This document shows, piece after piece, positions 36,113 through 45,246 of a stretch of 64,000 nucleotides of DNA (positions within the stretch are counted from its first letter, which is position 1; each line of letters starts with the position of its first letter). The translations under genes were made by a program, and so were the position numbers. The stretch comes from Cyclobacteriaceae bacterium (GTDB taxonomy: Bacteria; Bacteroidota; Bacteroidia; Cytophagales; Cyclobacteriaceae), in assembly GCA_024644875.1 (NCBI GenBank), contig JAHEGY010000004.1, positions 1-64,000 of the forward strand, given 5' to 3'. The notes beneath the pieces are model-generated. The model did no database searches. It was not told the DNA's origin and was given only the letters and a program-made list of their open reading frames with translations.

Positions 36113-36973
36113 TTAGGGGGTCCAGAAAGGATCTCCTGCCGGAACAAAGTGTATTGGGATATCCTCAGTGATATCATTTAGCCAGGTGGCCAGGTATTCC
36201 ATACCCGCCTCTTCGGAATTTACATGTCCGAGAAGAATCATAGCCTTTTTCATGTTAAGCCCACCTGCATCCCTAACATAAGTGATGCTTTCCCATTCCG
36301 GGACTTCCCCTGCAACCAGTACCTCTACATCATCCCGTTCGAGCATCCGCACATGATTCATATATCCTGGTGCCCCAGGTGAAAGTCCTACTTCCGTAAA
36401 TTTCATTTCAGTATCCCCGATAACTCTTACCGGAGAATTATTAAATTTTTCTTTAAGGCTGGCAGCAAATTCTCCAATAGTGGATTCAGGAAATTTAAAA
36501 ACAAGAATATCCGGTTCAACCTGGTAGTCCTGCCATCCAAGTTTGTTGATCATGCCTTTAAATATCCCATCTGGTTGGGTTCTATGCCAATGGTCATGAA
36601 AACGGAATACAATAAGGCCGTTCTCTTCTATAAACTTTAATTTCTCCTCATAAACAGGATCATTTTTCAGGTGATCAACTTCGTCAAGATGATTGTAAAA
36701 TGTTGGTTCATGTGTTATGATAAGGTTACATTCTAAGTCCAATGCCCGCTGCAATACATCCATTGTAACAATAAAGGTGGTGGCAATACCCGTCACTTCG
36801 CTGTCCGGATCACCGGCTTTAAAAGTATCCACAGTATTTTTCGACCATTGGCAGGTCAAATTCGATTTTATTGTTTCAATTACCTCCCTCGCTGTCGGAT
36901 TATTTGAAGCTATTGAAGCACAACCAATAAGGCAGAAGCCAAGTAAGATTATCCATACGATGTGGTTTTTCAT
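36113..36973 (-). CDS. Nif3-like (DUF34) dinuclear-metal protein with lipoprotein leader
   Basis: The ATG at 36973 gives 286 residues starting with MKNHIVWIILLGFCLIGCAS, a clear lipoprotein signal. An in-frame ATG at 37039 overlaps the stop of the upstream permease gene but would bury the signal 22 residues inside the protein. The mature part has Nif3 metal motifs: LIITHEPTFY, FRFHDHWH, and GHVNSEEAG near the C-terminus. Canonical Nif3 proteins are cytoplasmic and of unclear function (GTP cyclohydrolase or metal related). An exported form suggests a periplasmic hydrolase-like role. It directly follows the permease gene. Confidence 0.85.
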   Translation of the reverse strand: MKNHIVWIILLGFCLIGCASIASNNPTAREVIETIKSNLTCQWSKNTVDTFKAGDPDSEVTGIATTFIVTMDVLQRALDLECNLIITHEPTFYNHLDEVDHLKNDPVYEEKLKFIEENGLIVFRFHDHWHRTQPDGIFKGMINKLGWQDYQVEPDILVFKFPESTIGEFAASLKEKFNNSPVRVIGDTEMKFTEVGLSPGAPGYMNHVRMLERDDVEVLVAGEVPEWESITYVRDAGGLNMKKAMILLGHVNSEEAGMEYLATWLNDITEDIPIHFVPAGDPFWTP

Positions 36974-37031
36974 AGTATTATACTTGAGTTTTTTATATTT
37001 CGGATTTATCATTTTCTCCCGGTCGAATTCT

Positions 37032-38360
37032 TTATTCATATCTCAAAGAAAAAATTGGGTCTTGAGCAGCAGCTTTTCTTGCCGGGGCATATCCGAAAAT
37101 AATACCTATGCTAACAGCCACACCAAAGGATAATAATATGCTGAAAGCACTGATAATGGTAGGAATTTCAGCCAGGTTCGAGATAATATATGCAATGAGT
37201 ATTCCCATTATGACACCTATAATGCCCCCGGAGAAGCTAATTAATATTGCTTCCATTATAAATTGAAAAGCGATATCATTTTTCTTTGCCCCTACAGCTT
37301 TTCGGATCCCGATTTCCTTTATTCTTTCCAACACCGAAGCCAGCATGATGTTCATTATTCCGATACCTCCAACAAGCAGGGAAATTGCCGCTATGGCACC
37401 CAGAACAAAATTAAATACACTCTTAGTCCTTTGTTGTTGTTTCAATAGCATTTCTGGAATAGAAATCTCATAGTCCACTATATCGTTATGTTTCCTTTTG
37501 AGCATTTTAGACAGGACCTGAGCAATCCCATTCAGTTTTTCCGTTTCACTGACCTGTATGGTCAACCTGTCCAACTGATGATAATTTGGGAATTCCTCCC
37601 TTTCTTCCGGTGAAGTTCTGTTGAACAATTTAATTTTAGCATCAGTGATCAAATTTCTGTTTTCATATCTTGTCAGTACAGTATTAATGGTAGTATATAC
37701 ATCCATATTATAATCCCTGATACCTAAATTTGAAATAAATTTTTTAGAAATAAATCTTTCTGAAAGAACGCCGATTACCTTCAGCCATTGATCTCCTACT
37801 TTTATTTTTTTGCCAATAGGATCTTCTTCACTGAAAAAACGGGATTTTATACTATTTCCGATGATGCAAACCGCCCGTCCAAATTTTAGATGCTCTTCGT
37901 TAAAGAACTTACCCTGCGCTAGGTCAAAACCTGAAACTTCAAAATATTTATTGTCTACTCCTACTAGCTTGGCAGATCTTCTGAATGCGTTCCTGGTTAC
38001 ATAGGTGTCAATTATTATTTCAGGGGAAATTCGTGATATCCCAGGTATAATATTCTCGATACTTGCTGCATCATATATGGTCAAGCCGGTGGACAGATTT
38101 TTTTTGCCGGATTCTGCAGATGAATTTTCATCAATTTGGCCTTCCTTCTGTTCAATTATTGGTTTGATTACTATATTATTTACCCCGACAAGCTTGATCT
38201 GGTCCATAATCTCCTGCTGTGCACCTGAACCTATAGCAACCATGGCAATAACTGCCGAAACACCGAATATTATTCCGAGGGCGGTAAGAAATGTACGAAG
38301 TTTATTAGCCAGAACGGCCTCAAGAGATATTGTGAAATTGGTAGCAATTCTTTGAATCAT
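37032..38360 (-). CDS. MacB/FtsX-type ABC transporter permease
   Basis: This 442-residue protein has the FtsX/MacB topology: one N-terminal helix (LRTFLTALGIIFGVSAVIAM), a large periplasmic core domain (residues about 45-300) and three C-terminal helices containing GIMNIMLASVLERIKEIGIRKA, which is diagnostic of the family. It lacks the nucleotide-binding domain that MacB carries. No ATPase gene is adjacent, which is unusual. It is 10 bp downstream of the adaptor gene, so the pair likely forms part of a tripartite export system or a lipoprotein/peptide transporter, powered by an ATPase encoded elsewhere. Confidence 0.9.
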   Translation of the reverse strand: MIQRIATNFTISLEAVLANKLRTFLTALGIIFGVSAVIAMVAIGSGAQQEIMDQIKLVGVNNIVIKPIIEQKEGQIDENSSAESGKKNLSTGLTIYDAASIENIIPGISRISPEIIIDTYVTRNAFRRSAKLVGVDNKYFEVSGFDLAQGKFFNEEHLKFGRAVCIIGNSIKSRFFSEEDPIGKKIKVGDQWLKVIGVLSERFISKKFISNLGIRDYNMDVYTTINTVLTRYENRNLITDAKIKLFNRTSPEEREEFPNYHQLDRLTIQVSETEKLNGIAQVLSKMLKRKHNDIVDYEISIPEMLLKQQQRTKSVFNFVLGAIAAISLLVGGIGIMNIMLASVLERIKEIGIRKAVGAKKNDIAFQFIMEAILISFSGGIIGVIMGILIAYIISNLAEIPTIISAFSILLSFGVAVSIGIIFGYAPARKAAAQDPIFSLRYE

Positions 38361-38370
38361 CGGTAAAAAC

Positions 38371-39627
38371 TTAGTTGGCAGATAATAGCTCTATGTTTTT
38401 CCCTTCAGCCCCTGGTGGATCTGATAAATACAAAACATCGCCTTCTGTCAATCCCTCCAATATAATTGTTTCATCCGAATTTGTGATCCCGGTTTTGATT
38501 TGTTGCTTAGTGTAACTCAATCCGGATTTACGGTATACATATGTGATAGAATCGCCCTGGCTGTGAATGCATTCAACAGGTATAAATAATACATCTACGA
38601 TCTCTTCCGCCAGAATGCTGTTTGATGTGGTCATTCCCGGACGCAGCGTAGTATCAGATTCATGAATTTCTATAAGGATCTGAAATACTTTTGCATCTGT
38701 ATTGGGTCTCTGTTCTCCTATATTAGCTACCTCAACCACTGTTCCGGTTAATTTCTTATCAGGAAAAGCATCTAGCCCAACCTCAACTTCCTGGTCCTCA
38801 TTGACATAATTGATATCTACTTCATTAATATATGTTCTTGAAATCATCTTTGTTAAATCCGGCAAAGTGGCCACTACCGGATCCCAGGCACGTACTGTGG
38901 CACCAACACCTTGTTTTTCACCACGCCAGTTTCTTTTATAGATTACCATTCCGTCTTCCGGCGCAGAAATATTGAATTTGTCCTGTAAGCTTTGCAAAAA
39001 GTTAAACCAACGTTTATCTTCAAGCATTTCAGAGTAAGCTTCTGTGACCTGAGCAATGGCTTTTTCTACCTTCAATTGATAGTTTTCAACAGCTTGTTCA
39101 TAAGCCCTGGCCGCCTTTTCCAATTCATATTCCGCCTGTTTAATTGTAGCCGGCGGTTCAAATTTGGATTGCTCCAGGGCGATCCGTTTCTGTTCGATGT
39201 CATACTTGAGATTTATCATATTATCTCTTTCCTGCCTTAATTCGAGCGCTGTATCCAATTTTGTCTGTGTGTACTGTGAGGTACTCTGAACCAGGTCATT
39301 CTCTTCATTCTGAATTCTATCCGAGAGCTCAGCCGCATCCAGCCTGGCTACATAATCACCCTTGTTTACGACAGTGCCTTCATCAACCATATCCTCTATT
39401 TTAACCTCCCAGATTCTAGCCCTCCGAAGTCCAAGAGGACCTTCAATATTAACTGAATTTTTGGCATCCAGTTCGCCTGCTGAAGTGATCTCAACCTTAA
39501 AAGTGCCAAGTTTTGTTTTAGTTAATATTTCCAGGTCTTCGGTAGTATCGCTGCTGAACCTGATCGATAGAAAAATAATAACAATAAGAGTGAATGCTAA
39601 TACGATAAAAAAAATGTTCCTTTTCAT
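38371..39627 (-). CDS. HlyD/MacA-like periplasmic adaptor
   Basis: This 418-residue membrane fusion protein has an N-terminal membrane anchor (residues about 4-23), a lipoyl-like half (KVEIEDMVDEGTVVNKGDYVA), a coiled-coil hairpin (residues about 105-190), the second lipoyl half (ISAPEDGMVIYKRNW) and beta-barrel and proximal domains (VGLDAFPDKKLTGTV, FIPVECI). It connects an inner-membrane transporter to an outer-membrane channel. Together with the permease 10 bp downstream it makes a MacA/MacB-type pair without ATPase. Confidence 0.9.
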   Translation of the reverse strand: MKRNIFFIVLAFTLIVIIFLSIRFSSDTTEDLEILTKTKLGTFKVEITSAGELDAKNSVNIEGPLGLRRARIWEVKIEDMVDEGTVVNKGDYVARLDAAELSDRIQNEENDLVQSTSQYTQTKLDTALELRQERDNMINLKYDIEQKRIALEQSKFEPPATIKQAEYELEKAARAYEQAVENYQLKVEKAIAQVTEAYSEMLEDKRWFNFLQSLQDKFNISAPEDGMVIYKRNWRGEKQGVGATVRAWDPVVATLPDLTKMISRTYINEVDINYVNEDQEVEVGLDAFPDKKLTGTVVEVANIGEQRPNTDAKVFQILIEIHESDTTLRPGMTTSNSILAEEIVDVLFIPVECIHSQGDSITYVYRKSGLSYTKQQIKTGITNSDETIILEGLTEGDVLYLSDPPGAEGKNIELLSAN

Positions 39628-39966
39628 TTCAAAATGCTGTGTTTGAAAATTACATATCTAAGTTAAATAATGTTTCTGTGAATAATAAAGAATTTATCCA
39701 AAGCTTGAAAATTCTGTTTATATAAATGCCATGAAATAGAGTGATATTTATATGCTTAGAATCATGCTTTTTGATACAGATTTGCTCATTGAATGCAAAA
39801 TTTTCTTCCGCCACCGTGTAAAATATCAGTTAAACTATAAAACACAATATGCGATCTTCCATGAATATCTGATAAAGATTGCCGTACAACTCTGACCCTA
39901 TTAGCTGAGATGACCTTATCTGTCAGCTGAAATTATTAAGCAATAAAAGGAAATCAGAAATTAAAA
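39628..39966. other. Intergenic region between epimerase and adaptor genes
   Basis: This 339-bp AT-rich stretch lies upstream of the adaptor gene. It holds one short hairpin (arms AGCTGA at 39903-39908 and TCAGCT at 39923-39928) just beyond the epimerase stop, without a T-run, possibly a weak terminator. I see no coding frame or RNA gene. Confidence 0.4.
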
Positions 39967-40959
39967 CTATCTGATCTTTAGATAAGATTCGATCACCTGG
40001 TCCATAAAATCGTTGGTTCCCTCTACGATCCTCATTCTCGAGGGTTTCCGTTCGAACCAGGAAACAGTTCTTTTAATACCCTGTTTAAATGGTATCAGGG
40101 CCTGGAAGCCAGGAACAAAGGCTTTGATTTTAGAATTGTCAAAGATTACACTGTGGGCTTTATCGCCTAATAGGTTGCCAGTGTGAAAATCATCGAATCC
40201 GGCAATAAACTCAGATGGAATATGGACCATTTCAGGTATATCTCCAGCCGCCATTCCTATGGCCTGATATATCTGATTCCAGGTCAATATTTCATCACTA
40301 GTAATATGAAAACTATGTCCTATTGCCTGTTGATGCCCCAGAAGACCGATAAAACCTTTTGCGAAATCTTCTGAATGGGTAATAGTCCACAAACTTGTAC
40401 CATCCCCGTGAACTATGATCTTTTTCCCTTTTCTGATCCTGTCAATCAGGGTAAAGTCATCCCAGGAACCGATAGCGGCAGGAATTACCGTATCATAAGT
40501 AAGGGAAGGCCGTATGATGGTAACTGGAAATCCTTTATCCCTGTACAAATCGTTCAGGGAATTTTCACAGGATATTTTATCCCTGGAATATTGCCAGAAT
40601 GGATTCTTAAGGGGGGTAGATTCAGTTATTACAGGATGAGAAGGTGGTTTCTGGTAGGCAGAGGCAGAACTGATAAATACATATTGACCGATTCTGCTAT
40701 GAAATATCTCAAAATCCCTTCTTACGTCCTCCGGTACAAAAGCAATGAAATTTGCTACGACATCAAAGTTCAGGTCTTGAATAGCCTTTGTTATACTTTG
40801 CCTGTCATTGACATCAGCGAGAATTGATTTAACCGAATCGCCAAAAGGATTTTCAGTTTTTCCCCGATTCAAATGATAAACCTCATATCCTTTTTCAAGT
40901 GCCAGCCTTGTGCAAGCTATAGAAATATTTCCGGTTCCTCCAATAAATAAAATTTTCAT
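39967..40959 (-). CDS. NAD-dependent epimerase/dehydratase-family protein
   Basis: This 330-residue extended short-chain dehydrogenase has the nucleotide motif GGTGNIS (residues 7-13), FISSASAYQ with the active-site region, and YSRDK in place of the usual YxxxK (Tyr and Lys spaced correctly). WTITHSEDFAKGF and HITSDEILTW are typical of the NAD-binding/RNA-binding-like SDR subgroup found in Bacteroidota. The reaction is probably redox or epimerisation at a sugar carbon; the substrate is unknown. It is 16 bp downstream of the DUF2807 gene. Confidence 0.82.
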   Translation of the reverse strand: MKILFIGGTGNISIACTRLALEKGYEVYHLNRGKTENPFGDSVKSILADVNDRQSITKAIQDLNFDVVANFIAFVPEDVRRDFEIFHSRIGQYVFISSASAYQKPPSHPVITESTPLKNPFWQYSRDKISCENSLNDLYRDKGFPVTIIRPSLTYDTVIPAAIGSWDDFTLIDRIRKGKKIIVHGDGTSLWTITHSEDFAKGFIGLLGHQQAIGHSFHITSDEILTWNQIYQAIGMAAGDIPEMVHIPSEFIAGFDDFHTGNLLGDKAHSVIFDNSKIKAFVPGFQALIPFKQGIKRTVSWFERKPSRMRIVEGTNDFMDQVIESYLKIR

Positions 40960-40975
40960 AGTACCCCAAAAAATC

Positions 40976-41698
40976 TTAATCCACCTTAATTAGATCAGCT
41001 CCGCTTGAGGTATTTACTTCAATAATTTCCGGATCTCCACGGTAGTGAATATCGCTTCCGCTGGACGCTCTAACCTTCATCGTGCGTGACACATTCGCTC
41101 TAACATCAGATCCACTTGAACATTCCAAAACAGCATTTTCGACTTCAAAATCATAGGCAGAAATATCGCTACCACTGCTGGCCTTGGCTTCAAAGTTTTT
41201 GGCAGCACCTTTCAGATTCGCATCGGATCCACTGGATGTTCGCAGTTGCACGTCATAGGCTTCCAGGTGAAGTTTCAGGTCACTTCCGGAAGAGGCCTCT
41301 ATTTCAAGATCTTCAAAGGTCAATAATCCTTCTGATTCAACATCGGAGCCTGCGCTCACATCTATTGAGTTGAGTTCCACGAAAGTAATTTCAGCATTTA
41401 CAGAACCACCACCCCTGAACCAATTCCTGTCGACCCTTAATTGTAATGTCCCATTGACAACTTCTGACTCCACATCGTCTAAGATATCTTCATTGGCTTT
41501 TATTATAACGCGATGCCTGCTGCCCTGTGAAAGCTCAACATCAATACCCGTAGAGACTTTTAATCTATTAAAATCCGGAACATTTCTTTCCTCTTCCGCC
41601 ATCGGACCAAGATTACCTGTGAAATAACAGGATGTGATCAGCATAAGCGTGGATATAGCGAATAGATTTAATAAGAATAATCTGTATGTATTTTTCAT
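40976..41698 (-). CDS. DUF2807 (head GIN domain) beta-helix lipoprotein
   Basis: This 240-residue lipoprotein (leader MLITSC, Cys24) has the DUF2807 adhesin-like fold. The start FNRLKVSTGIDVELSQGS is the family signature. Seven turns of the repeat carry S-[AS]-G-[SA]-D at the same register (SAGSD, then SSGSD five times, SSGAD), spaced about 19-22 residues apart, as in a right-handed beta-helix with a stacked Ser/Asp ladder. Function of the family is unknown; surface attachment or envelope stress roles have been suggested. It precedes the epimerase gene. Confidence 0.88.
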   Translation of the reverse strand: MKNTYRLFLLNLFAISTLMLITSCYFTGNLGPMAEEERNVPDFNRLKVSTGIDVELSQGSRHRVIIKANEDILDDVESEVVNGTLQLRVDRNWFRGGGSVNAEITFVELNSIDVSAGSDVESEGLLTFEDLEIEASSGSDLKLHLEAYDVQLRTSSGSDANLKGAAKNFEAKASSGSDISAYDFEVENAVLECSSGSDVRANVSRTMKVRASSGSDIHYRGDPEIIEVNTSSGADLIKVD

Positions 41699-41913
41699 GA
41701 CCTTTTTTGTATGATTAAATTTTGAATTACCTGTTCATTGGTTAGATTACCTAATAGCTATTTAGGTTACAAATTCTAAATTATTCCTTAAAAAGAAAAT
41801 TTAAAATGTAAATGTGGCAGATTAAGTATTTGAACGGTCAGAACTGAACAATTTAAAATGACCACAAAGGTTGTAAAACGAGTATCACACAGAACAGCTG
41901 TCCTGATATTTAC

Positions 41914-42525
41914 TTAGTTATTTGGTTTCAATTCTCCTCTAAGATACAATTTGTATTGATCGCAGGTTATAAATCCTCCACCCGAACAATATGGGCAGGT
42001 CTGGTATAAAACATCATTCATTTTCCCCGGTTTAAGCAGAACACCTTCACCAAGGCAAATTGGACACTTAAAATGAGTATGCCCCTTACAGTCAAATTCA
42101 TTGGATTTGGTGAGTTCAGAAATTACTATGTCTGAGTTTTGTTCAGTTTCCATCTTATAGGCCATTTCTGCCCGGTTTAGATACTCAACAGATTCTTCAA
42201 AATATCTTCCCTTTGTGCCCTTTAATTCAATATATTTATTCAGCCAGTTAATACTTTGCTTGTATTGATCAAGGAAATATGAATTCTTGCCAAAATAGAA
42301 GCTTATCTCAGCAGGTAATACTTCCAGGTTCCTAAGTGCTCTTTTGAATTTGCGGTCTGCTTCAATATAGTTGCCTTCATCCATCAACTTGACACCTTCT
42401 TCAATTTCGATCATCAGAGATTGATCAGAAACAGTTTGTGAGAGAACTGGAATATTGAAACCCGTTATAATAAATATCAGGATGGGGAGAAATTTGTTAA
42501 CATGTAAATTATCCTTCAACATCAA
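41914..42525 (-). CDS. Exported TPR protein with DnaJ-like zinc finger
   Basis: This 203-residue protein has a Sec signal (residues about 10-29, ending PVLSQ). Residues about 38-125 form TPR-like helices (EEGVKLMDEGNYIEADRKFKRAL, then YKQSINWLNKYIEL). The C-terminal part has two C-x-x-C knuckles, CPICLGEG and CPYCSGGG, as in the DnaJ central zinc finger, plus two extra cysteines. A periplasmic zinc-finger protein is unusual because cysteine pairs there are open to oxidation. It lies 9 bp after recR on the same strand; a functional link with RecR is not expected. Confidence 0.75.
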   Translation of the reverse strand: MMLKDNLHVNKFLPILIFIITGFNIPVLSQTVSDQSLMIEIEEGVKLMDEGNYIEADRKFKRALRNLEVLPAEISFYFGKNSYFLDQYKQSINWLNKYIELKGTKGRYFEESVEYLNRAEMAYKMETEQNSDIVISELTKSNEFDCKGHTHFKCPICLGEGVLLKPGKMNDVLYQTCPYCSGGGFITCDQYKLYLRGELKPNN

Positions 42526-42534
42526 TCATTTATT

Positions 42535-43152
42535 TTAATCCCCATTAAGATCGTAGGATATTCGTTTTACAATACTTCTGCCAAGTGTTATTTCATCAGC
42601 GAACTCCAATTCCCCTCCAATGGGAATCCCACGTGCAATCGTTGAGATCTTAACATTCAGAGGTTTTAATTTCTTAGCCAGGTAAAAGGCTGTTGTATCT
42701 CCCTCCATATTTGTACTAAGTGCCAGAATAATTTCTTTAACGTTATATTCGGCATTTTGGATACGGTCAATCAGCGATTGTATGTTCAGGTCATCAGGAC
42801 CGATACCGTCTATGGGTGATATCAGGCCCCCGATCACATGGAAGAGTCCATTATATTGGGCAGTATGCTGTATGGCCATAATATCAGGCGTGTCTTCCAC
42901 GACACATATGACGGATGTATCCCTTCTTGGTGTAATACATGTACAATCCTCTGTATCATTGATCATATGACAGATCCTGCAATATTTTGTTTCATTTCTA
43001 AGTTTTTGCACAGCTTCCGCAAGGGAGTCAGTGAATTCAGGTTTCTCTTTCAAAAGCTTCAATACCACCCGCAAAGCAGATTTCTTGCCAATTCCTGGCA
43101 ATTTGCTAATTTCATTTACAGCATTTTCTATAAGTATTGTCGGATATTCCAT
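42535..43152 (-). CDS. recR: Recombination mediator protein RecR
   Basis: RecR works with RecF/RecO to load RecA at single-strand gaps. This 205-residue protein shows the helix-hairpin-helix segment KLPGIGKKSALR, a four-Cys zinc finger (YCRICHMINDTEDCTC), the Toprim start VVEDTPD and the conserved GGLISPIDGIGPDDL, ending with GELEFADEITLGRSI. Length and all domains are standard for the family. Confidence 0.97.
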   Translation of the reverse strand: MEYPTILIENAVNEISKLPGIGKKSALRVVLKLLKEKPEFTDSLAEAVQKLRNETKYCRICHMINDTEDCTCITPRRDTSVICVVEDTPDIMAIQHTAQYNGLFHVIGGLISPIDGIGPDDLNIQSLIDRIQNAEYNVKEIILALSTNMEGDTTAFYLAKKLKPLNVKISTIARGIPIGGELEFADEITLGRSIVKRISYDLNGD

Positions 43153-43202
43153 CTATATCACACCCTTATTTTCATGTAAAAATAATATAATATTTGTTTG
43201 AT

Positions 43203-43460
43203 TCAGTCCCTTTTGGAATCCTTATGTTTTCTTTTGGGATTTAATGGGACAGGATCATATCCATGTGTTCCCCAGGGATGGCACCTAGATAATCGTTTGG
43301 CGCCCATCCAAGTACCTTTTAGAGGCCCCCATTCATTTATAGCATCTATCGTATATTGAGAGCAAGTAGGTGTATGCCTGCAATGATTACCCAGATAAGG
43401 TGAAATAGCTACCTGGTAAACTCTGACAAAACCAGTTAATATTTTAGAAAGTATGGCCAA
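43203..43460 (-). CDS. yidD: Membrane protein insertion efficiency factor YidD
   Basis: This 85-residue protein has the full YidD signature: YQVAISPYLGNHCRHTPTCS with its Cys residues, GPLKGTWMGAKRLSRCHPWG and HGYDPVP. YidD helps YidC-dependent insertion of membrane proteins. It lies 50 bp upstream of recR and 44 bp downstream of the small membrane protein gene on the same strand. Confidence 0.96.
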   Translation of the reverse strand: MAILSKILTGFVRVYQVAISPYLGNHCRHTPTCSQYTIDAINEWGPLKGTWMGAKRLSRCHPWGTHGYDPVPLNPKRKHKDSKRD

Positions 43461-43504
43461 CCTGGGTACAAAGATACTTTAATTCAATGATCTTAGGATT
43501 GAGT

Positions 43505-43753
43505 TTACTTTTTTCTAAACCCGTTGATGATCACAAGGATGTAAAATACAGCTGCCCACCAGCCGGCAAGGGTAAGATAAACGACAATAATAGTTTCCTC
43601 AATTCTCCATCTTCCAAGGTAAGAATTCTGATTTATGATGTCCAGGTAAATATTGGGATTGATTACACCAGGAACAATAAAAGCGAATAAAATGCCAAGC
43701 ACCCATAGCAATCTCTTCCAACCTGCATTTAATCTTTTATAAAGCTTTATCAT
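43505..43753 (-). CDS. Small two-helix membrane protein
   Basis: The ATG at 43753 (preceded by AGGAAG about 8 bases upstream) gives 82 residues; an upstream ATG at 43798 is possible but less well placed. The protein has two membrane helices (LLWVLGILFAFIVPGVI and IIVVYLTLAGWWAAVFYILVII) and a basic C-terminus (NGFRKK). I do not recognise a family. It lies just upstream of yidD. Confidence 0.6.
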   Translation of the reverse strand: MIKLYKRLNAGWKRLLWVLGILFAFIVPGVINPNIYLDIINQNSYLGRWRIEETIIVVYLTLAGWWAAVFYILVIINGFRKK

Positions 43754-44275
43754 AGATATTTCTTCCTGAGGAAATAAAAAGTTATCGAAGGTAAACAATT
43801 TACTAAAAAAAGAAAAAATACAATTAATCCAATATTTTTAAAATCTGTAAACAACTGAAATTATTTTAACTTTTATAATATAACCGGGTTTTAACAAAAA
43901 TCAAAAAAACCCACACTTTAGGTTGTAAAAAGGGATTTTTTGTGGAAAAAGCATTGTCTTTGCAAAGATCAATATTTGGACCTTATGGGTAGAAGGTTTG
44001 GATTTATGAATGTATTGTGACTTCTTTTATTGATATTTCTTACAGTAAGCAGCATAATCCCGGAGAATATACATTAGGAACTGAACCAATCAATTTCAAT
44101 TAATACCTTTCTTTTTATTTTCCTCTCCGGCATAGAATAACTGTCAGCCTCTAGTTATTTTTATGGACAGCTACCTTACCTCAGGCAAACAGCGGCTTAA
44201 CTATGAACAATAAATTCTTGTCAGCCTTTATTTCTGAAGATTATTATTTCAGCGGGGATCCCGTATAAATCAATT
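43754..44275. other. Intergenic region, no gene seen
   Basis: This 522-bp AT-rich stretch lies between the small membrane protein gene and the RraA-like gene, both on the minus strand. It has a hairpin with arms GGGTTTT (43886-43892) and AAAACCC (43906-43912) but no clear terminator context, and no convincing coding frame, tRNA or riboswitch-like structure. Confidence 0.45.
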
Positions 44276-45202
44276 CTACCAGGTCCTGTTTTTAAGGTAT
44301 TCGTCCAACTCTTCTCTGCTCATAGGAAGATATTCCGGGTTTTCATCGATCCAGTTCATGAAATCCTCTTTGATCTCATCTGACCAACTTCCATCGATTT
44401 GTCCCGGTGTATAGGTGCCCTCCTTCAGTCGCTGGTGTCCGAACTTATCCCTCAGGCCAATAAATTCGGAATTAATAACGACCTTTTCAAGCAGATGAGG
44501 AGGGATGAATATTACACCTTCTTTCTTAGCAAGTACAACATCTCCTGGAAAAACAGTAGCCCTTCCTATCCTGACGGGAACATTGATCCCGGTCATCATA
44601 GTTTCCCTGAGGAAGGATGGGTCCCAGCCTCTGACGAAGGCGTTAAACCCCTTAATTGCATGCAGCCCTTCGAGATCCCTGGAGCCACCATCAAAAATTA
44701 CACCGGTCTTTGACTTGGCATATATGGAATTTCCAAGATTATCACCAATTAGGGTGCCGTCTATTACCTTGCCGAAACAGTCGGCAACATATACATCTCC
44801 TTCCTGCAGCATATCTATTGGCCATGAGTTGGAAGCCCCGATCCTTCCTTCAGCATGACCCTTTTCAAGGATCCTTTCATTTATATCAGGTCGTTGAGGC
44901 ATATATTGTGCAGTTAACGCTCTTCCTACAAAAGGTTCATCCTCGTGTAACATAACCCAACCTGCTTCGAACTGGTTGTGATAGCCTTCGCCCCGCATTA
45001 CGCCCCATGCTTCTTCAATTGAGATATTCTTTAGACGGTTCAGCAATTCATCGGATACCTTCGGCCGTCCATCTGATGTACGTTCGCCAGTCCATTCAGA
45101 AGTATAAAAATCTAATAACTCCCTGGACATTTCAATTTGTGAAAAAAGTGGAAAAGATACCAGCATGCATAAAAATCCGGATAATAAGTGTTTATTTTTC
45201 AT
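44276..45202 (-). CDS. RraA-family protein with Sec signal peptide (HMG/OHA aldolase-like)
   Basis: This 308-residue protein has a signal peptide (MKNKHLLSGFLCMLVSFPLF, cleaved after SQ) and an RraA/HMG-aldolase core. The active-site motif is in place: IGDNLGNSIYAKSKTGV with FDGGSRDLEGL, where the G-x20-R-D pattern binds Mg and pyruvate-type substrates. True RraA (the RNase E inhibitor) is shorter and cytoplasmic. This one is probably a periplasmic lyase or aldolase of 2-keto acids. The neighbouring carrier and dehydratase genes suggest sugar-acid breakdown. It lies 44 bp downstream of the carrier gene. Confidence 0.85.
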   Translation of the reverse strand: MKNKHLLSGFLCMLVSFPLFSQIEMSRELLDFYTSEWTGERTSDGRPKVSDELLNRLKNISIEEAWGVMRGEGYHNQFEAGWVMLHEDEPFVGRALTAQYMPQRPDINERILEKGHAEGRIGASNSWPIDMLQEGDVYVADCFGKVIDGTLIGDNLGNSIYAKSKTGVIFDGGSRDLEGLHAIKGFNAFVRGWDPSFLRETMMTGINVPVRIGRATVFPGDVVLAKKEGVIFIPPHLLEKVVINSEFIGLRDKFGHQRLKEGTYTPGQIDGSWSDEIKEDFMNWIDENPEYLPMSREELDEYLKNRTW

Positions 45203-45246
45203 TGTGAATAATGTTTATATTATGTTTTGGATGCCTTATTAAAGCA

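Noticed and set aside
37032-37039. Start of the Nif3-like gene at 37039 because it overlaps the permease stop
   Set aside because: This start would place the strong lipoprotein signal 22 residues inside the protein; the ATG at 36973 fits the signal exactly.
44162-44212. Possible small gene of about 16 codons in the 43.8-44.3 kb gap
   Set aside because: No ribosome-binding site, no conserved-looking sequence and stop codons close upstream; it looks like chance.
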